Shown here piece by piece: positions 1 through 8,909 of a stretch of DNA of 46,654 bases; position 1 is the stretch's first letter, and the number at the start of each line of letters is the position of its first letter. The DNA is from Oerskovia rustica. Lineage in GTDB: Bacteria > Actinomycetota > Actinomycetes > Actinomycetales > Cellulomonadaceae. Made by a program: the position numbers and the translations under genes. Where the stretch lies: NCBI RefSeq assembly GCF_014836555.1, contig NZ_JACSQQ010000009.1, positions 89,368 through 136,021 of the forward strand, given 5' to 3'. Below the pieces are notes generated by a model that made no database searches, was not told where the DNA came from, and was given only the letters and a program-made list of their open reading frames with translations.

Positions 1-43
1 GCCCGACGGGCTGGTCCCCTTCCTCATGTCAGGACGGCGGCGG

Positions 44-1243
44 TCAGGACAGCACGCGCAGCTTGACGGTCGCGTCCATGGCCTGCAGCTCGGCGATGGC
101 GGCGGGCAGGAGCTCTGCACCGACGTCGGTCACCACGTAGCCGAGCTCGCCGCGCGTCGCGAGCATCTGGCCCTCGATGTTCGTCCCGTGCTCGGCGAGG
201 ACCGCGTTGACGGCCGCGAGCACGCCTGGCGTGTTGCGGTGCAGGTGGGCGATCCGGCTCACGCCGGTGCTCTGCTCGAGCGCGAGGTTCGGCATGTTGA
301 CGCTCAGCGTCGTCGACCCGGTCGCCAGGTAGTCGCGGAGCTTGCCGGCGACGAACTGGCCGATGGACTCCTGCGCCTCCTCGGTCGAACCGCCGATGTG
401 CGGGGTGAGGATGACGTTCGGCAGGCCTCGCAGCTCCGAGTCGAAGTGGTCGCCGCGCTTCTTGGGCTCCTCGGGGAACACGTCGATGGCCGCCCCCGAC
501 AGGTGCCCCGAGAGGATCGCCTCGCGCAGGGCGACGGTGTCGACGACGAAACCGCGCGACAGGTTCAGCAGGATCGAGCCCTGGCGCATGCGTGAGAGCT
601 GCTTCTCGCCGAACAGGCCGGCGTTGCCGCCGCGCCCGTCGACGTGGAGCGTGACGACGTCCGCCGTCTCGAGGAGCTCGTCGAGGCTGTCCATGCGCCG
701 CGCGTTGCCCAGGGCGAGCTTCTCGGCGGTGTCGTAGAAGACGACCGACATGCCCAGGGCCTCGGCGACGACCGAGAGCTGCGTGCCGATGTTGCCGTAG
801 CCGATGATGCCCAGCGTGCGACCGCGGACCTCGTGTGCGCCCTCGGCGGACTTGTCCCAGACGCCCTCGTGCAGCGCACGGTCGCGCTCGGTCAGACGGC
901 GGGTCAGCGCGATGATCTCGGCGAGCGCGATCTCCACGACCGAGCGCGTGTTGGAGAACGGCGCGTTGAAGGTCGCGACGCCGTGGGAGGCCGCGGCCTT
1001 GAGGTCGATCTGGTTGGTCCCGATGCAGAACGCGCCGATCGCGATCAGGTCCGGGGAGGACTCGATCACGCGGGCGGTGACGTTGGTCTTGGACCGGATC
1101 CCGAGGATGTTCACGCCCTCGAGGGCTTCGATCAGCTCGGACTCGTCCATGGCCCCGGTGCGCACGGTCACGTCGATACCGGCGGACTCGAGGATCGAGG
1201 TGGCGAGAGGGTGCAGGTTTTCAAGGAGGAGGGCACGTAGCAC
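44..1243 (-). CDS. serA: D-3-phosphoglycerate dehydrogenase with ACT domain
   Basis: Oxidises 3-phosphoglycerate with NAD to 3-phosphohydroxypyruvate, the first step of serine synthesis, in the cytosol. The protein has 399 residues. It has the Rossmann motif GYGNIG (about residues 148-153) and the catalytic trio of 2-hydroxyacid dehydrogenases: Arg230 in NLSRG, Glu259 in FPEEP and His282 in TPHIGGST. The C-terminal 75 residues (from about 325) form an ACT-type regulatory domain, so this is the short E. coli-like form rather than the about 530-residue form common in mycobacteria. Serine feedback inhibition is expected from the family. The start is GTG, with no clear Shine-Dalgarno. It lies 72 bp downstream of the helicase gene on the same strand and could be co-transcribed with it. 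Confidence 0.93.
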   Translation of the reverse strand: MLRALLLENLHPLATSILESAGIDVTVRTGAMDESELIEALEGVNILGIRSKTNVTARVIESSPDLIAIGAFCIGTNQIDLKAAASHGVATFNAPFSNTRSVVEIALAEIIALTRRLTERDRALHEGVWDKSAEGAHEVRGRTLGIIGYGNIGTQLSVVAEALGMSVVFYDTAEKLALGNARRMDSLDELLETADVVTLHVDGRGGNAGLFGEKQLSRMRQGSILLNLSRGFVVDTVALREAILSGHLSGAAIDVFPEEPKKRGDHFDSELRGLPNVILTPHIGGSTEEAQESIGQFVAGKLRDYLATGSTTLSVNMPNLALEQSTGVSRIAHLHRNTPGVLAAVNAVLAEHGTNIEGQMLATRGELGYVVTDVGAELLPAAIAELQAMDATVKLRVLS

Positions 1244-1315
1244 GTGTCTATGGTGCGCCGAGTTGTTGCGAGCACCAAACGAGTCTTGTCCCTCGGACGA
1301 CGTGATCTCCTCCGG

Positions 1316-3643
1316 TCAGTCGGCGAGGCCCCGGGGGAGCGGGCGGGAGTGCACGACCACGAGCCGCTGGGTCGGACGGGTCATCGCGACGTAGAGCTCG
1401 GACGCGCCGGAGGTCGCCGCGAGGACGTCGGCCGGCTCCAGGAGGACCACCGCGTCGAACTCGAGCCCCTTGGCCTGGGTCGGACTCATGACCGCAAGGG
1501 CCGCGCCCAGGGCGCCCTCGACCTCGGCCGCGGGGCCCGTGAGCAACGGGTCGACGGCGTGGGCACGGGTCAGGTGCTCGCGCACGCCCGCCACGCGGTC
1601 GGCCGGGGCGACGACCGCGACCCTGCCCGCGCCGTCGGGCCCGACGAACTCCGCGAGAGCCGACCGGACCCGGGCGGCGACCTCGGCCAGGAGGTCCTCG
1701 CCGTCCGGGACCGGGGCAAGGACGAGCGCTCCCGGCACGTCGCGCGCCGAGGTGAGCGACGACGTCGGGAGGCGGTGGGCCGCGGCGAAGCGCTGCGCGG
1801 TGTCCGCGATCTGCGTGGGCGTGCGGTAGTTGACCGTGAGCGTCGCGAGGCGCCACGAGGTGCGCAGCAACGGGTCGAGCATGCTCGCCCACGACCGGGC
1901 CCCCGCGAGGGAGGACGTCTGGGCGACGTCGCCGACGATCGTCATGGACCGCGTCGGGCAGCGACGGACCAGGGCCCGCCACGCCATGGCGGACAGCTCC
2001 TGCGCCTCGTCGACCACGACGTGCGCGTAGGTCCACGTCCGGTCCTGCGCGGCACGCTCGGCCGTCGTCAGGCGCGAGCCACCCCCGGCGAACCGGTCGG
2101 CGAGGACCTCCGCGCCCACGATCCCGCCGCCTGCACCGGACGACTCGAGGACCTGACGCGCGTAGTCCAGGCTCGCCGCCCGTTCCGCGGCCTCGGCCTT
2201 GGCCTGGGCGCGGGCGGCCTGGTCGTCCTCGCCCAGGAGCTCGGCGGCCTCGTCCAGGAGCGGGACGTCCGCGGGGGTCCACGGCGAGCCCTTGGGACGC
2301 GCGAGCGCGGCACGGTCCGCGCGTGACATGTCGGGGGCGGCCTCCGCGAGCCGGTGCGGCTTGATGAACAGGTCCTCGATCAGGCGCTCTGGCGTCAGCG
2401 GCATCCACGCGAGGTTGAGCGCGATCCGGATCTCCCGGTGGTGGCGAAGGTCGTCTATCACCTCGGCCCGCTCCTCGGGGGCGACCGGTCCGCCGAGCTG
2501 CGTCACGTACTGGTCGGCGAGGCGGCCCAGCATCTCCCGTACGAAGGGGACCCGGGCGAGGTTGTGCGGCTTGTGGGTGCGGTGGGCCTTGGCGATCGCG
2601 TCGCGCACGTCCGCGCGCCGGATCACGAGGTCGTGCCCGTCGATGCGCAGGTGCTGGTCCTCGGCGGGGACGCGCTGGCGGGCCCGGACCGCCCGCTGGA
2701 CGATCCGGGCCCAGGACGCGCGGCCCTTGATGCGGGCCACCTCGGGAGCCTCCTCGCCGTCGGCGACGAGGCCCGGGAGGAGCTCGGCGACGGTCGTGCT
2801 GACGACGCCCGTCTCGCCGAGCGAGGGCAGGACCTGGTCGATGTAGTGCAGGAAGGACAGGCTCGGCCCGACGAGCAGCACGCCCGAGCGCTCGAGCAGG
2901 CGCCGGTGCGCGTACAGCAGGTAGGCGGCGCGGTGCAGCGCCACGGCGGTCTTGCCCGTGCCCGGCCCGCCCTGCACCACGAGCGCCCCGGCGAGCTCGG
3001 AGCGGATGATCGCGTCCTGCTCGGCCTGGATCGTCGCGACGATGTCGCCCATGCGGCTCGTGCGGCCCGCGGCCATCGCGGCGAGCAGAGCGCCCTCGCC
3101 CGACAGGGACGACTCGGCGACCGTTCCCGAGGTGAGGTCGAGGACCTCGTCCTCGATGCCCGTGACCGAGCGCCCCTGGGTCACGAGGTGACGGCGGCGC
3201 CTGACCCCGTCCGGGTGCGCCGCGGTCGCGCGGTAGAACGACTGCGCGGCCGGAGCACGCCAGTCGGTGAGGATCGACGTGTGCTCCTCGTCGGACAGCC
3301 CGATGCGCCCGACGTAGCGGGTCGCGCCGTCCTCCAGGTCGAGGCGGCCGAACGCGAGCCGGTCCTCGACCGCCTCGAGCTGGGCCAGCCGGTCCTCGTA
3401 GAGGGTCGCGAACGCGTCGCGCTCGCTGCGGTTCTGGGGAGAACCGGAGGGCCCGGACCGGCGAACCCCCGCGAGCCGCGAGCGGGTCGAGGCGCGCAGC
3501 TCGTCGAGACGCGCGTAGAGAGTGTCGACGACGCTCTGCTCCGTGGTGATCTCGTGCTGGCGGTGCGACGTCGGGACGTCCTCCGGCCGGACCTTCTCGC
3601 CGGTGGTCGACGCCCCGCTCGTCCGGTCGCTCGTCTCGCGCAC
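1316..3643 (-). CDS. HelD-like RNA polymerase-associated superfamily 1 helicase
   Basis: A 775-residue UvrD/Rep-type (SF1) ATPase of the HelD group, known to bind RNA polymerase and release it from stalled or promoter-bound complexes. Visible features are an N-terminal coiled-coil arm (about residues 25-100), Walker A GGPGTGKT at about 225-232, Walker B VVDEAQEL, motif IV-like VNYRTPTQIA, motif V SPTQAKGLEFD and motif VI YVAMTRPTQ. The open frame runs on upstream to 4012, but the extra N-terminus is low-complexity Ser/Arg and overlaps the divergent gene. GTG at 3643 is chosen because AGGACGGA lies just before it. In some actinomycetes a HelD paralogue (HelR) protects against rifampicin. The sequence does not decide whether this one does. 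Confidence 0.86.
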   Translation of the reverse strand: MRETSDRTSGASTTGEKVRPEDVPTSHRQHEITTEQSVVDTLYARLDELRASTRSRLAGVRRSGPSGSPQNRSERDAFATLYEDRLAQLEAVEDRLAFGRLDLEDGATRYVGRIGLSDEEHTSILTDWRAPAAQSFYRATAAHPDGVRRRRHLVTQGRSVTGIEDEVLDLTSGTVAESSLSGEGALLAAMAAGRTSRMGDIVATIQAEQDAIIRSELAGALVVQGGPGTGKTAVALHRAAYLLYAHRRLLERSGVLLVGPSLSFLHYIDQVLPSLGETGVVSTTVAELLPGLVADGEEAPEVARIKGRASWARIVQRAVRARQRVPAEDQHLRIDGHDLVIRRADVRDAIAKAHRTHKPHNLARVPFVREMLGRLADQYVTQLGGPVAPEERAEVIDDLRHHREIRIALNLAWMPLTPERLIEDLFIKPHRLAEAAPDMSRADRAALARPKGSPWTPADVPLLDEAAELLGEDDQAARAQAKAEAAERAASLDYARQVLESSGAGGGIVGAEVLADRFAGGGSRLTTAERAAQDRTWTYAHVVVDEAQELSAMAWRALVRRCPTRSMTIVGDVAQTSSLAGARSWASMLDPLLRTSWRLATLTVNYRTPTQIADTAQRFAAAHRLPTSSLTSARDVPGALVLAPVPDGEDLLAEVAARVRSALAEFVGPDGAGRVAVVAPADRVAGVREHLTRAHAVDPLLTGPAAEVEGALGAALAVMSPTQAKGLEFDAVVLLEPADVLAATSGASELYVAMTRPTQRLVVVHSRPLPRGLAD

Positions 3644-3706
3644 GCTGTTCCGTCCTGTCGTCTGGTCCCTCGCGGTCCGCTCGCGCGCCCCGCGACGCAG
3701 CCGTCC

Positions 3707-3712
3707 ATTATT
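3707..3712 (-). promoter_or_regulatory. Candidate -10 element for the HelD gene
   Basis: On the minus strand this reads AATAAT, an AT-rich island in a GC-rich divergent intergenic region. It would start transcription near 3700 and leave about 57 nt of leader before the GTG at 3643. The spaced -35 (GTGCCC-like, about 3731-3736) is weak. Confidence 0.35.
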
Positions 3713-3826
3713 GCCGATCCCGCACGTACCGGGCACCACCCGCCCCGTGCGTGGACACGCTCTCCCGAGAGCGCACGGGCTCCGCGGTACGGGCCTCACC
3801 TCCCAGCACGAGGCGCCTGCTTCCTC

Positions 3827-3832
3827 TACGAT
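3827..3832 (+). promoter_or_regulatory. Candidate -10 element for the signalling cassette
   Basis: TACGAT matches the TANNNT -10 pattern. It predicts a start near 3839-3841, at or next to an ATG that opens a 10-codon mini-ORF ending inside the start region of the next gene. No convincing -35 was seen. Confidence 0.4.
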
Positions 3833-3866
3833 CGGGAACCATGGCGACTGACCGGAGGCGCGCGTC

Positions 3867-5174
3867 GTGGTGACTGAGCCCTTGTCGCCCCGTCCGCAGA
3901 GCGGGACCCCAGGTGTCCTGTCCCCGGAAGACCTCCTGCGCGTCCTGCTCGTCGAGGACGACGACGGGGACGCGGTCCTCGTGGAGGAGCTCCTCGACGA
4001 CGCACGGGTCAAGGTCGAGCTGCACCGGGCGAGGACCCTCGACGTCGCCCTCGAGATGCTGCGCCTGCACGACGTGCACTGCGTGCTGCTGGACCTCGGC
4101 CTCCCGGACGCGGTGGGACTGACCGCGGTCGAGCGGCTCCAGTCCCGTCAGGACCCGCCCGCGCTGGTCGTGCTCACCGGGCACACCGGGATCGACCTCG
4201 GGGTCCAGGCGGTGGCGGCGGGCGCCGACGACTACCTGGTCAAGGGCGAGGTCGACGGAGACCTCCTGGGCCGCTCGGTCCGCTACTCCGTGCAGCGCCG
4301 CCGGTCCAAGGAGCAGCAGCGTGCGCTGTACCGCAGCGAGGTGCGCGCCGCCGAGACCGCCCGGCTCGAGCATGCCCTGCTGCCCAAGCCGCTCGTGACC
4401 GACGAGACCATCGCCGTGATGGTGGGCTACATCCCCGGCGGCAACGGTCTGCTGGGCGGGGACTTCTACGACGCCGTCGAGCGGCCCGACGGGAGCGTCC
4501 TGTGCCTGATCGGTGACGTGGCGGGGCACGGCCCGGACGAGGCGGCGCTCGGCGCGACCCTGCGCACCGCGTGGCGCACCCTCGTCCTGTCCGACGTCGA
4601 GCCCCCCGAGATCCTGCCCCTCGTCGAACGTGTCCTGGTCCCGGAGCGTGCTCGGCCCGAGGTGTTCGTGACCCTGTGCCAGGTCGTCATCTCCCCGGAC
4701 CGGGCGAGCGTCGACCTCTACCTCGCGGGCCACATGCCCCCCCTGCTCCTGCAGGGCTCGTGCACCGAGCTCCCGACGACCTCGCGCGGTCGGGCGCTGG
4801 GCATCCCTGTCACGGGTGGGTGGCGGGCAGAGCGCGTGCCGCTCGACGCACCCTGGGCGCTCATGCTCTACACCGACGGGCTGATCGAGGCGACGCTCGC
4901 CGAGGACCCCCAGGCCGACGCACCGCCTGCCGGCGGGACGCCCGGTCGGCGCGAACGCCTCGGCGTCCAGGGGCTGGTCGCGGCCGTCGACACCGAGCTC
5001 GCGCACGGCGGGGAAGGGCTCGTCGAGAGGCTCTTCCGTCGGGTGCGCACCCTGCACGGCGGACCCCTCGCGGACGACGCGGCGGTGCTCGTGATCGGGT
5101 GGGGCGGCCCCGACCAGGACGCCCGGGGCGAACGGACCGCGACGCTCGCCGACTCGGACGGGTGGTCGCAGTGA
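3867..5174 (+). CDS. Response regulator receiver fused to PP2C/SpoIIE-type serine phosphatase
   Basis: A 435-residue two-domain protein. The N-terminal receiver (about residues 24-140) has the acidic pair in VEDDDGD, phosphoacceptor Asp76 in LLDLGLPD, the Thr of VLTGHT and the Lys of YLVKGE. A short helical linker leads into a RsbU/SpoIIE-like PPM phosphatase (about 170-420) with metal-binding motifs GGDFYD, GDVAGHG, YTDGLIEA and ADDAAVLVIG. Such proteins usually dephosphorylate an anti-anti-sigma factor when the receiver is phosphorylated. Start GTG has CGGAGG eight bases upstream; the next codon is also GTG (3870). It overlaps the following kinase gene by GTGA, so the two are translationally coupled. 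The partner anti-sigma pair is not in this window. Confidence 0.9.
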   Translation: MVTEPLSPRPQSGTPGVLSPEDLLRVLLVEDDDGDAVLVEELLDDARVKVELHRARTLDVALEMLRLHDVHCVLLDLGLPDAVGLTAVERLQSRQDPPALVVLTGHTGIDLGVQAVAAGADDYLVKGEVDGDLLGRSVRYSVQRRRSKEQQRALYRSEVRAAETARLEHALLPKPLVTDETIAVMVGYIPGGNGLLGGDFYDAVERPDGSVLCLIGDVAGHGPDEAALGATLRTAWRTLVLSDVEPPEILPLVERVLVPERARPEVFVTLCQVVISPDRASVDLYLAGHMPPLLLQGSCTELPTTSRGRALGIPVTGGWRAERVPLDAPWALMLYTDGLIEATLAEDPQADAPPAGGTPGRRERLGVQGLVAAVDTELAHGGEGLVERLFRRVRTLHGGPLADDAAVLVIGWGGPDQDARGERTATLADSDGWSQ

Positions 5175-6853
5175 CGGGACCGTCCCCGGACGACGAGCCG
5201 CCCGCGAGCACGGACGGTGCGCCGCCCTCGACCCCGGACGACGAGCTGCTGGACGCCGAGGTCCCCGACGCACCACCGCCCGGCCCGTCGCTGCGGCGAC
5301 GGCTCGGCGGTCTGCTGGTCCTCGCCGCCGCGATCCTCCTCGTGGTGGTCTGCGTCTCTGTGATCGCGCTCGTCAACGTGGTGCGCTACCAGGACGAGGT
5401 CACCAACCCCTACTTCACAGCCGTCACGCAGGCCGACAGCGCGTACGTGACCCTGGTCGACGCCGAGTCCTCGGTGCGCGGCTACCTGGCCACCGGGAGC
5501 GCCCTGAACCTCGAGGCCTTCGACCGGTCGCTGGCGAAGGAGGGGGGCAGCGCGATCCACGACGACGCCACGGCCGAGCGCATCACCAGGTCGTCACCGG
5601 TCGCCACGGCGCTCGACGACGCGACGCGGGCCGTCCACGCGTGGTCGGTCGAGTTCGCGCAGCCCACGGTCGAGAAGGTGCGCCAGGACGGCCCGGACGC
5701 CGTGACGACGGACGACCGGCTCGAGGGCGCCCGGCTCTTCGCGGAGGCCCGGACCGCGACGGGCGAGTACATCGCCGTGCTCCGTGAGGTCCGGGAGGAG
5801 AAGGTCCGCTCGCTCGAGGTGTGGACGCAGGTGCTGTTCGGCTCGGTCGTCGTCCTCGTCGTCGCGGCGGTCCTCGTCGGAGGCTTCCTCTGGAGCGTGC
5901 TCAAGCGATGGATCACCGACCCGGTGACGACGCTCGCCCACCAGGTCCGGGTCGTCAGCGACGGGAACCTGCGCCAGCCCGTGGCCGTCCAGGCACCGGG
6001 GGAGATCGGGGCGCTCGCGGTCGACGTCGAGCACATGCGCAGGGAGCTCGTGAGCCAGGTCGCGGAGATCCGCACGTCGCACGCGGAGGTCGAGCACTCG
6101 CACGAGCTCCTCGCGGCCCAGGCGCAGGAGCTCGCCCGCTCGAACCGCGACCTGGAGCAGTTCGCCTACGTCGCGTCCCACGACCTGCAGGAGCCGCTGC
6201 GCAAGGTCGCGTCGTTCACCCAGCTCCTGCAGAAGCGGTACGGCGGCCAGCTCGACGACCGGGCCGACCAGTACATCGAGTTCGCCGTGGACGGGGCGAA
6301 GCGCATGCAGCGCCTCATCCAGGACCTGCTGGGCTTCTCGCGGGTCGGTCGCACGGGCGCCGAGAGGGGGCCGGTGGACCTCGAGAAGGCCTTCGGGGTG
6401 GTGCTCTCCGACCTCGAGGAGAAGATCACGACGACGGGCACGATCGTGACGCACGACCCCTTGCCCACGGTGCGCGGCGAGAAGGGGCTGCTCGAACAGC
6501 TCTTCGTCAACCTCGTCGGGAACGCCATCAAGTTCCGGGACCCCGAGCGACCGCCCGTGGTGCACGTCGCGGTCCGTGCGCTCGACAACGCCTGGGAGTT
6601 CGCCGTCGCCGACAACGGGATCGGGATCGACGCCCAGTACGCGGAGCGGGTCTTCGTGATCTTCCAACGGCTGCACCCCAAGGACGTCTACGAGGGGACC
6701 GGTATCGGGCTCGCGCTGTGCAAGCGGATCGTCGAGTACCACGGGGGCAGGATCTGGATCGAGCCGACCGTCGGCGGCGGCACGACCGTCCGGTTCACGA
6801 TCGCGCACCAGTACGACCCGGTCGGGAGCGCGCCGTCGCCGTCGGCCCGGTGA
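5171..6853 (+). CDS. Membrane sensor histidine kinase with CHASE3-like domain
   Basis: A 560-residue sensor kinase. A Pro/Asp-rich cytosolic tail precedes TM1 (about 37-61). The extracytoplasmic part contains a CHASE3-like signature (DAESSVRGYLATGS). TM2 (about 217-241) leads to HAMP, a short coiled coil and the H-box with phosphoacceptor His337 in ASHDLQEPLRK, a phytochrome/Cph1-like type. The ATPase domain has N box NLVGNAIKF, G1 DNGIGID, F box FVIFQRL and G2 GTGIGLAL. GTG at 5171 overlaps the phosphatase stop (GTGA); an in-frame GTG at 5162 is the alternative. The upstream receiver and the downstream CheY-like protein are its likely partners. The ligand is unknown. Confidence 0.9.
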   Translation: MTGPSPDDEPPASTDGAPPSTPDDELLDAEVPDAPPPGPSLRRRLGGLLVLAAAILLVVVCVSVIALVNVVRYQDEVTNPYFTAVTQADSAYVTLVDAESSVRGYLATGSALNLEAFDRSLAKEGGSAIHDDATAERITRSSPVATALDDATRAVHAWSVEFAQPTVEKVRQDGPDAVTTDDRLEGARLFAEARTATGEYIAVLREVREEKVRSLEVWTQVLFGSVVVLVVAAVLVGGFLWSVLKRWITDPVTTLAHQVRVVSDGNLRQPVAVQAPGEIGALAVDVEHMRRELVSQVAEIRTSHAEVEHSHELLAAQAQELARSNRDLEQFAYVASHDLQEPLRKVASFTQLLQKRYGGQLDDRADQYIEFAVDGAKRMQRLIQDLLGFSRVGRTGAERGPVDLEKAFGVVLSDLEEKITTTGTIVTHDPLPTVRGEKGLLEQLFVNLVGNAIKFRDPERPPVVHVAVRALDNAWEFAVADNGIGIDAQYAERVFVIFQRLHPKDVYEGTGIGLALCKRIVEYHGGRIWIEPTVGGGTTVRFTIAHQYDPVGSAPSPSAR

Positions 6854-6919
6854 GGCGCCCGTGGAGCGTTGTCCGGCCCTCACGGCGCGCGCAGCCGCGC
6901 CCGTCCGGTCCTCGTCGAC

Positions 6920-6925
6920 TAGGCT
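6920..6925 (+). promoter_or_regulatory. -10 element of a leaderless promoter (response regulator)
   Basis: TAGGCT is followed by exactly six bases and then GTG at 6932. This is the spacing of leaderless actinobacterial genes and is repeated at several other genes here. No clear -35. Confidence 0.5.
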
Positions 6926-6931
6926 CGCGGC

Positions 6932-7423
6932 GTGGCTCCGGAGGACCGGGGCCCGACGACGAGGAACGGCGTGGTGGACGAGATGAGCAACGGGCACAAG
7001 GTGATCGACGTCCTGCTGGTCGAGGACGACCCCGGTGACGTGCTCATGACGCGTGAGGCCTTCGAGGACCACAAGGTCACCAACCGCCTCTCGGTGGTCA
7101 GCGACGGCGTCAGCGCGATGGCCTTCCTGCGCAAGGAGGGCGAGTACGCCGACGCCCCGACGCCCGACCTCATCCTGCTCGACCTGAACCTGCCCCGCAT
7201 GGACGGACGCGAGGTGCTCGGCGAGCTCAAGTCCGACCCGGCCCTGCGACAGATCCCCGTGGTCGTCCTGACGACGTCGGAGGCCGAGGAGGACGTCGTG
7301 CGGTCGTACTCCTTGCACGCGAACGCCTACGTGACCAAGCCGGTCGACTTCGACCGGTTCATCGACGTCGTGCGCCAGATCGACGACTTCTTCGTCACCG
7401 TGGTCCGGCTGCCCGCCCGCTGA
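6932..7423 (+). CDS. Rcp1/CheY-like single-domain response regulator
   Basis: A stand-alone receiver with acidic pocket VEDDPGD, phosphoacceptor Asp84 in [11 protein letters not shown], switch Thr in [10 protein letters not shown] and Lys in [11 protein letters not shown]. It resembles Rcp1, the receiver used with phytochrome-type kinases, which fits the H-box of the kinase just upstream (78 bp gap). Three starts are possible: GTG 6932 (leaderless, -10 six bases before), GTG 6971/6974 (behind GAGGAA) and ATG 6983. The longest is listed because of the exact promoter spacing, and it adds about 17 residues before the conserved domain. It probably receives or relays phosphate in the cassette, with no output domain of its own. 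Confidence 0.9.
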   Translation: MAPEDRGPTTRNGVVDEMSNGHKVIDVLLVEDDPGDVLMTREAFEDHKVTNRLSVVSDGVSAMAFLRKEGEYADAPTPDLILLDLNLPRMDGREVLGELKSDPALRQIPVVVLTTSEAEEDVVRSYSLHANAYVTKPVDFDRFIDVVRQIDDFFVTVVRLPAR

Positions 7424-7510
7424 GATCCTCGCGCGGCTGCGTGACCGGTGCTCTGGCGCGCCTGCCCGGCCGGGACTGCGCGCGTGCGGCTGATACCTGC
7501 GCGCTCGTGC

Positions 7511-7528
7511 GGCCGGGACGACCCGGCC
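7511..7528 (+). terminator. Hairpin downstream of the response regulator
   Basis: A perfect 7-bp GC stem (GGCCGGG / CCCGGCC) with ACGA loop and no T run, about 90 bases after the response regulator stop. It could be an actinobacterial I-shaped terminator. The rest of 7424-7648 shows no gene. Confidence 0.4.
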
Positions 7529-7648
7529 CTCTGGGCGGGAAGCATCGGGCGGCCCTCGGTGTTGTCGTGATCGAACCGCCCGAGAACCGTGCCGGCACCG
7601 CCCGGCCGCCGACCTGGGCGGGCGAGGACGACGACGGAGGAGCATCTG

Positions 7649-8596
7649 GTGTTGGACCCACGAGAGATCTACGAGGTGGACGAGGCCGCTGTGGCGCGCG
7701 TCCTGCCCGCGGCGACGGGGACGCAGGGAGAGGCTGCCGTCCGTGCGACGGGCCCGGTCATGCTGCACTCGGTGCGCGGGTTCGTGGACGCGGGGACGGC
7801 CGGCGAGCTCGCGGTCGAGCACCTGCTCGAGGAGTTCGAGGTCACGCGACTGGTCACGTTCGACGTGGACCAGCTCCTGGACTACCGCTCGAAGCGCGTG
7901 ACGATGGTGTTCGACGCGGACCGGTGGGCGTCGTACGACGAGCCGTTCCTCGCGATCGACCACGTGCGCGACGCCGAGGGCACGGGCTTCCTGCTCCTGC
8001 ACGGCATGGAGCCGGACCTGCAGTGGGAGCGCGTGGTCGCCGCGCTGCGCGAGCTCGTGCACCGTTTCGACGTGTCGCTCGTCGTGGGCTTCCACGGCAT
8101 CCCCATGGGCATCCCGCACACGCGCCCGCTGTCGGTGACGGCGCACGCGACGCGGCGCGAGCTGATCGAGGACCACACGTCGTGGTTCGGCACGGTCAAG
8201 GTCCCCGGCTCGCTGGCCTCGTTGCTCGAGCTGCGCCTGGGGGAGTCGGGGCACGACGCGATGGGTTTCACGGTCCACGTGCCGCACTACCTGGCGCAGT
8301 CGCCGTTCCCGCCCGCCGCCGTGGTGGCGCTCGAGAACGTCCAGCGCTCGACGGGCCTGGACCTGCGGGTCGCGGCGCTCACGGCGGGGGCCCAGGAGGC
8401 CGTGGCCGAGGTCGAGCGGCAGATGGCCGAGTCGGAGGAGGTCACCGCGGTCGTGCGTGCGCTCGAGGAGCAGTACGACGCGTTCGCCCGTTCGGTGGGC
8501 CGGACGAGCCTGCTCGCGGAGTCGGCCCCTATTCCGACTGCTGACGAGCTCGGGGCCGAGTTCGAACGCTTCCTTGCCCAGCAGACGGGGGAGTGA
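7649..8596 (+). CDS. PAC2 family protein
   Basis: A 315-residue protein of the PAC2 (proteasome-assembly-chaperone-like) family that is widespread in Actinobacteria. Recognisable blocks are the N-terminal LDPREIYEVDE, LHSVRGFVDAGTAGELAVEHL, FDVDQLLDYRSKRV, the phosphorylase-like core with VGFHGIPMGIPHTRP and HVPHYLAQSPFP, and a charged C-terminal helix ending in TADELGAEFERFLAQQ. GTG 7649 is chosen because GGAGGA lies seven bases upstream; the open frame extends 20 codons further without a ribosome site. In species with a proteasome the family is linked to it only by similarity, and the biochemical role is not established. No proteasome genes are in view. Confidence 0.88.
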   Translation: MLDPREIYEVDEAAVARVLPAATGTQGEAAVRATGPVMLHSVRGFVDAGTAGELAVEHLLEEFEVTRLVTFDVDQLLDYRSKRVTMVFDADRWASYDEPFLAIDHVRDAEGTGFLLLHGMEPDLQWERVVAALRELVHRFDVSLVVGFHGIPMGIPHTRPLSVTAHATRRELIEDHTSWFGTVKVPGSLASLLELRLGESGHDAMGFTVHVPHYLAQSPFPPAAVVALENVQRSTGLDLRVAALTAGAQEAVAEVERQMAESEEVTAVVRALEEQYDAFARSVGRTSLLAESAPIPTADELGAEFERFLAQQTGE

Positions 8597-8909
8597 CGAC
8601 CGCTCGCGGAGGTTCTGCGGAGGTTGTGCGGACGAATCACGGTATTTCCTCGGCGCCTGACGTGGCGAACTTCACCTTCACCGTGCAAAACTAAGTCTCG
8701 TTGCAGTGACGTGCTCGAGACATGCCTTCGCGTGAACCGGTATCGGCGCAGCAGGATCCCGGTCCGCCGGGGTCGTGCCAGTCCAACCGGCGGTCGCCAC
8801 GACCGGACCTCGCGGAGCGCGTCGCGGGTCCGCGTGGCTGCGGCTCGATGAACGGGCGAAGGGTCCGTTCGCGGATGTCCCCGCATGGACAGAAGGTACG
8901 AGGAACAGC
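8597..8909 (+). promoter_or_regulatory. Upstream region and long leader of the cold-shock gene
   Basis: 313 bases without a gene. A tandem TTCACC TTCACC (8671-8682) followed by an AT-rich CAAAACTAAG (8685-8694) is the most promoter-like part. If used, the transcript would have a leader of about 200 nt, as is usual for cold-shock genes whose 5' UTR acts as a thermosensor. The -10 is imperfect, so the exact start is uncertain. Confidence 0.35.

Noticed and set aside
3644-4012. N-terminal extension of the HelD-like protein by 123 residues
   Set aside because: It overlaps the divergent phosphatase gene and its promoter, is Ser/Arg low complexity, and a GTG with a ribosome site exists at 3643.
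5594-8287. An 897-codon minus-strand frame across the kinase, receiver and PAC2 genes
   Set aside because: It crosses three clear plus-strand genes and has no domain signature.
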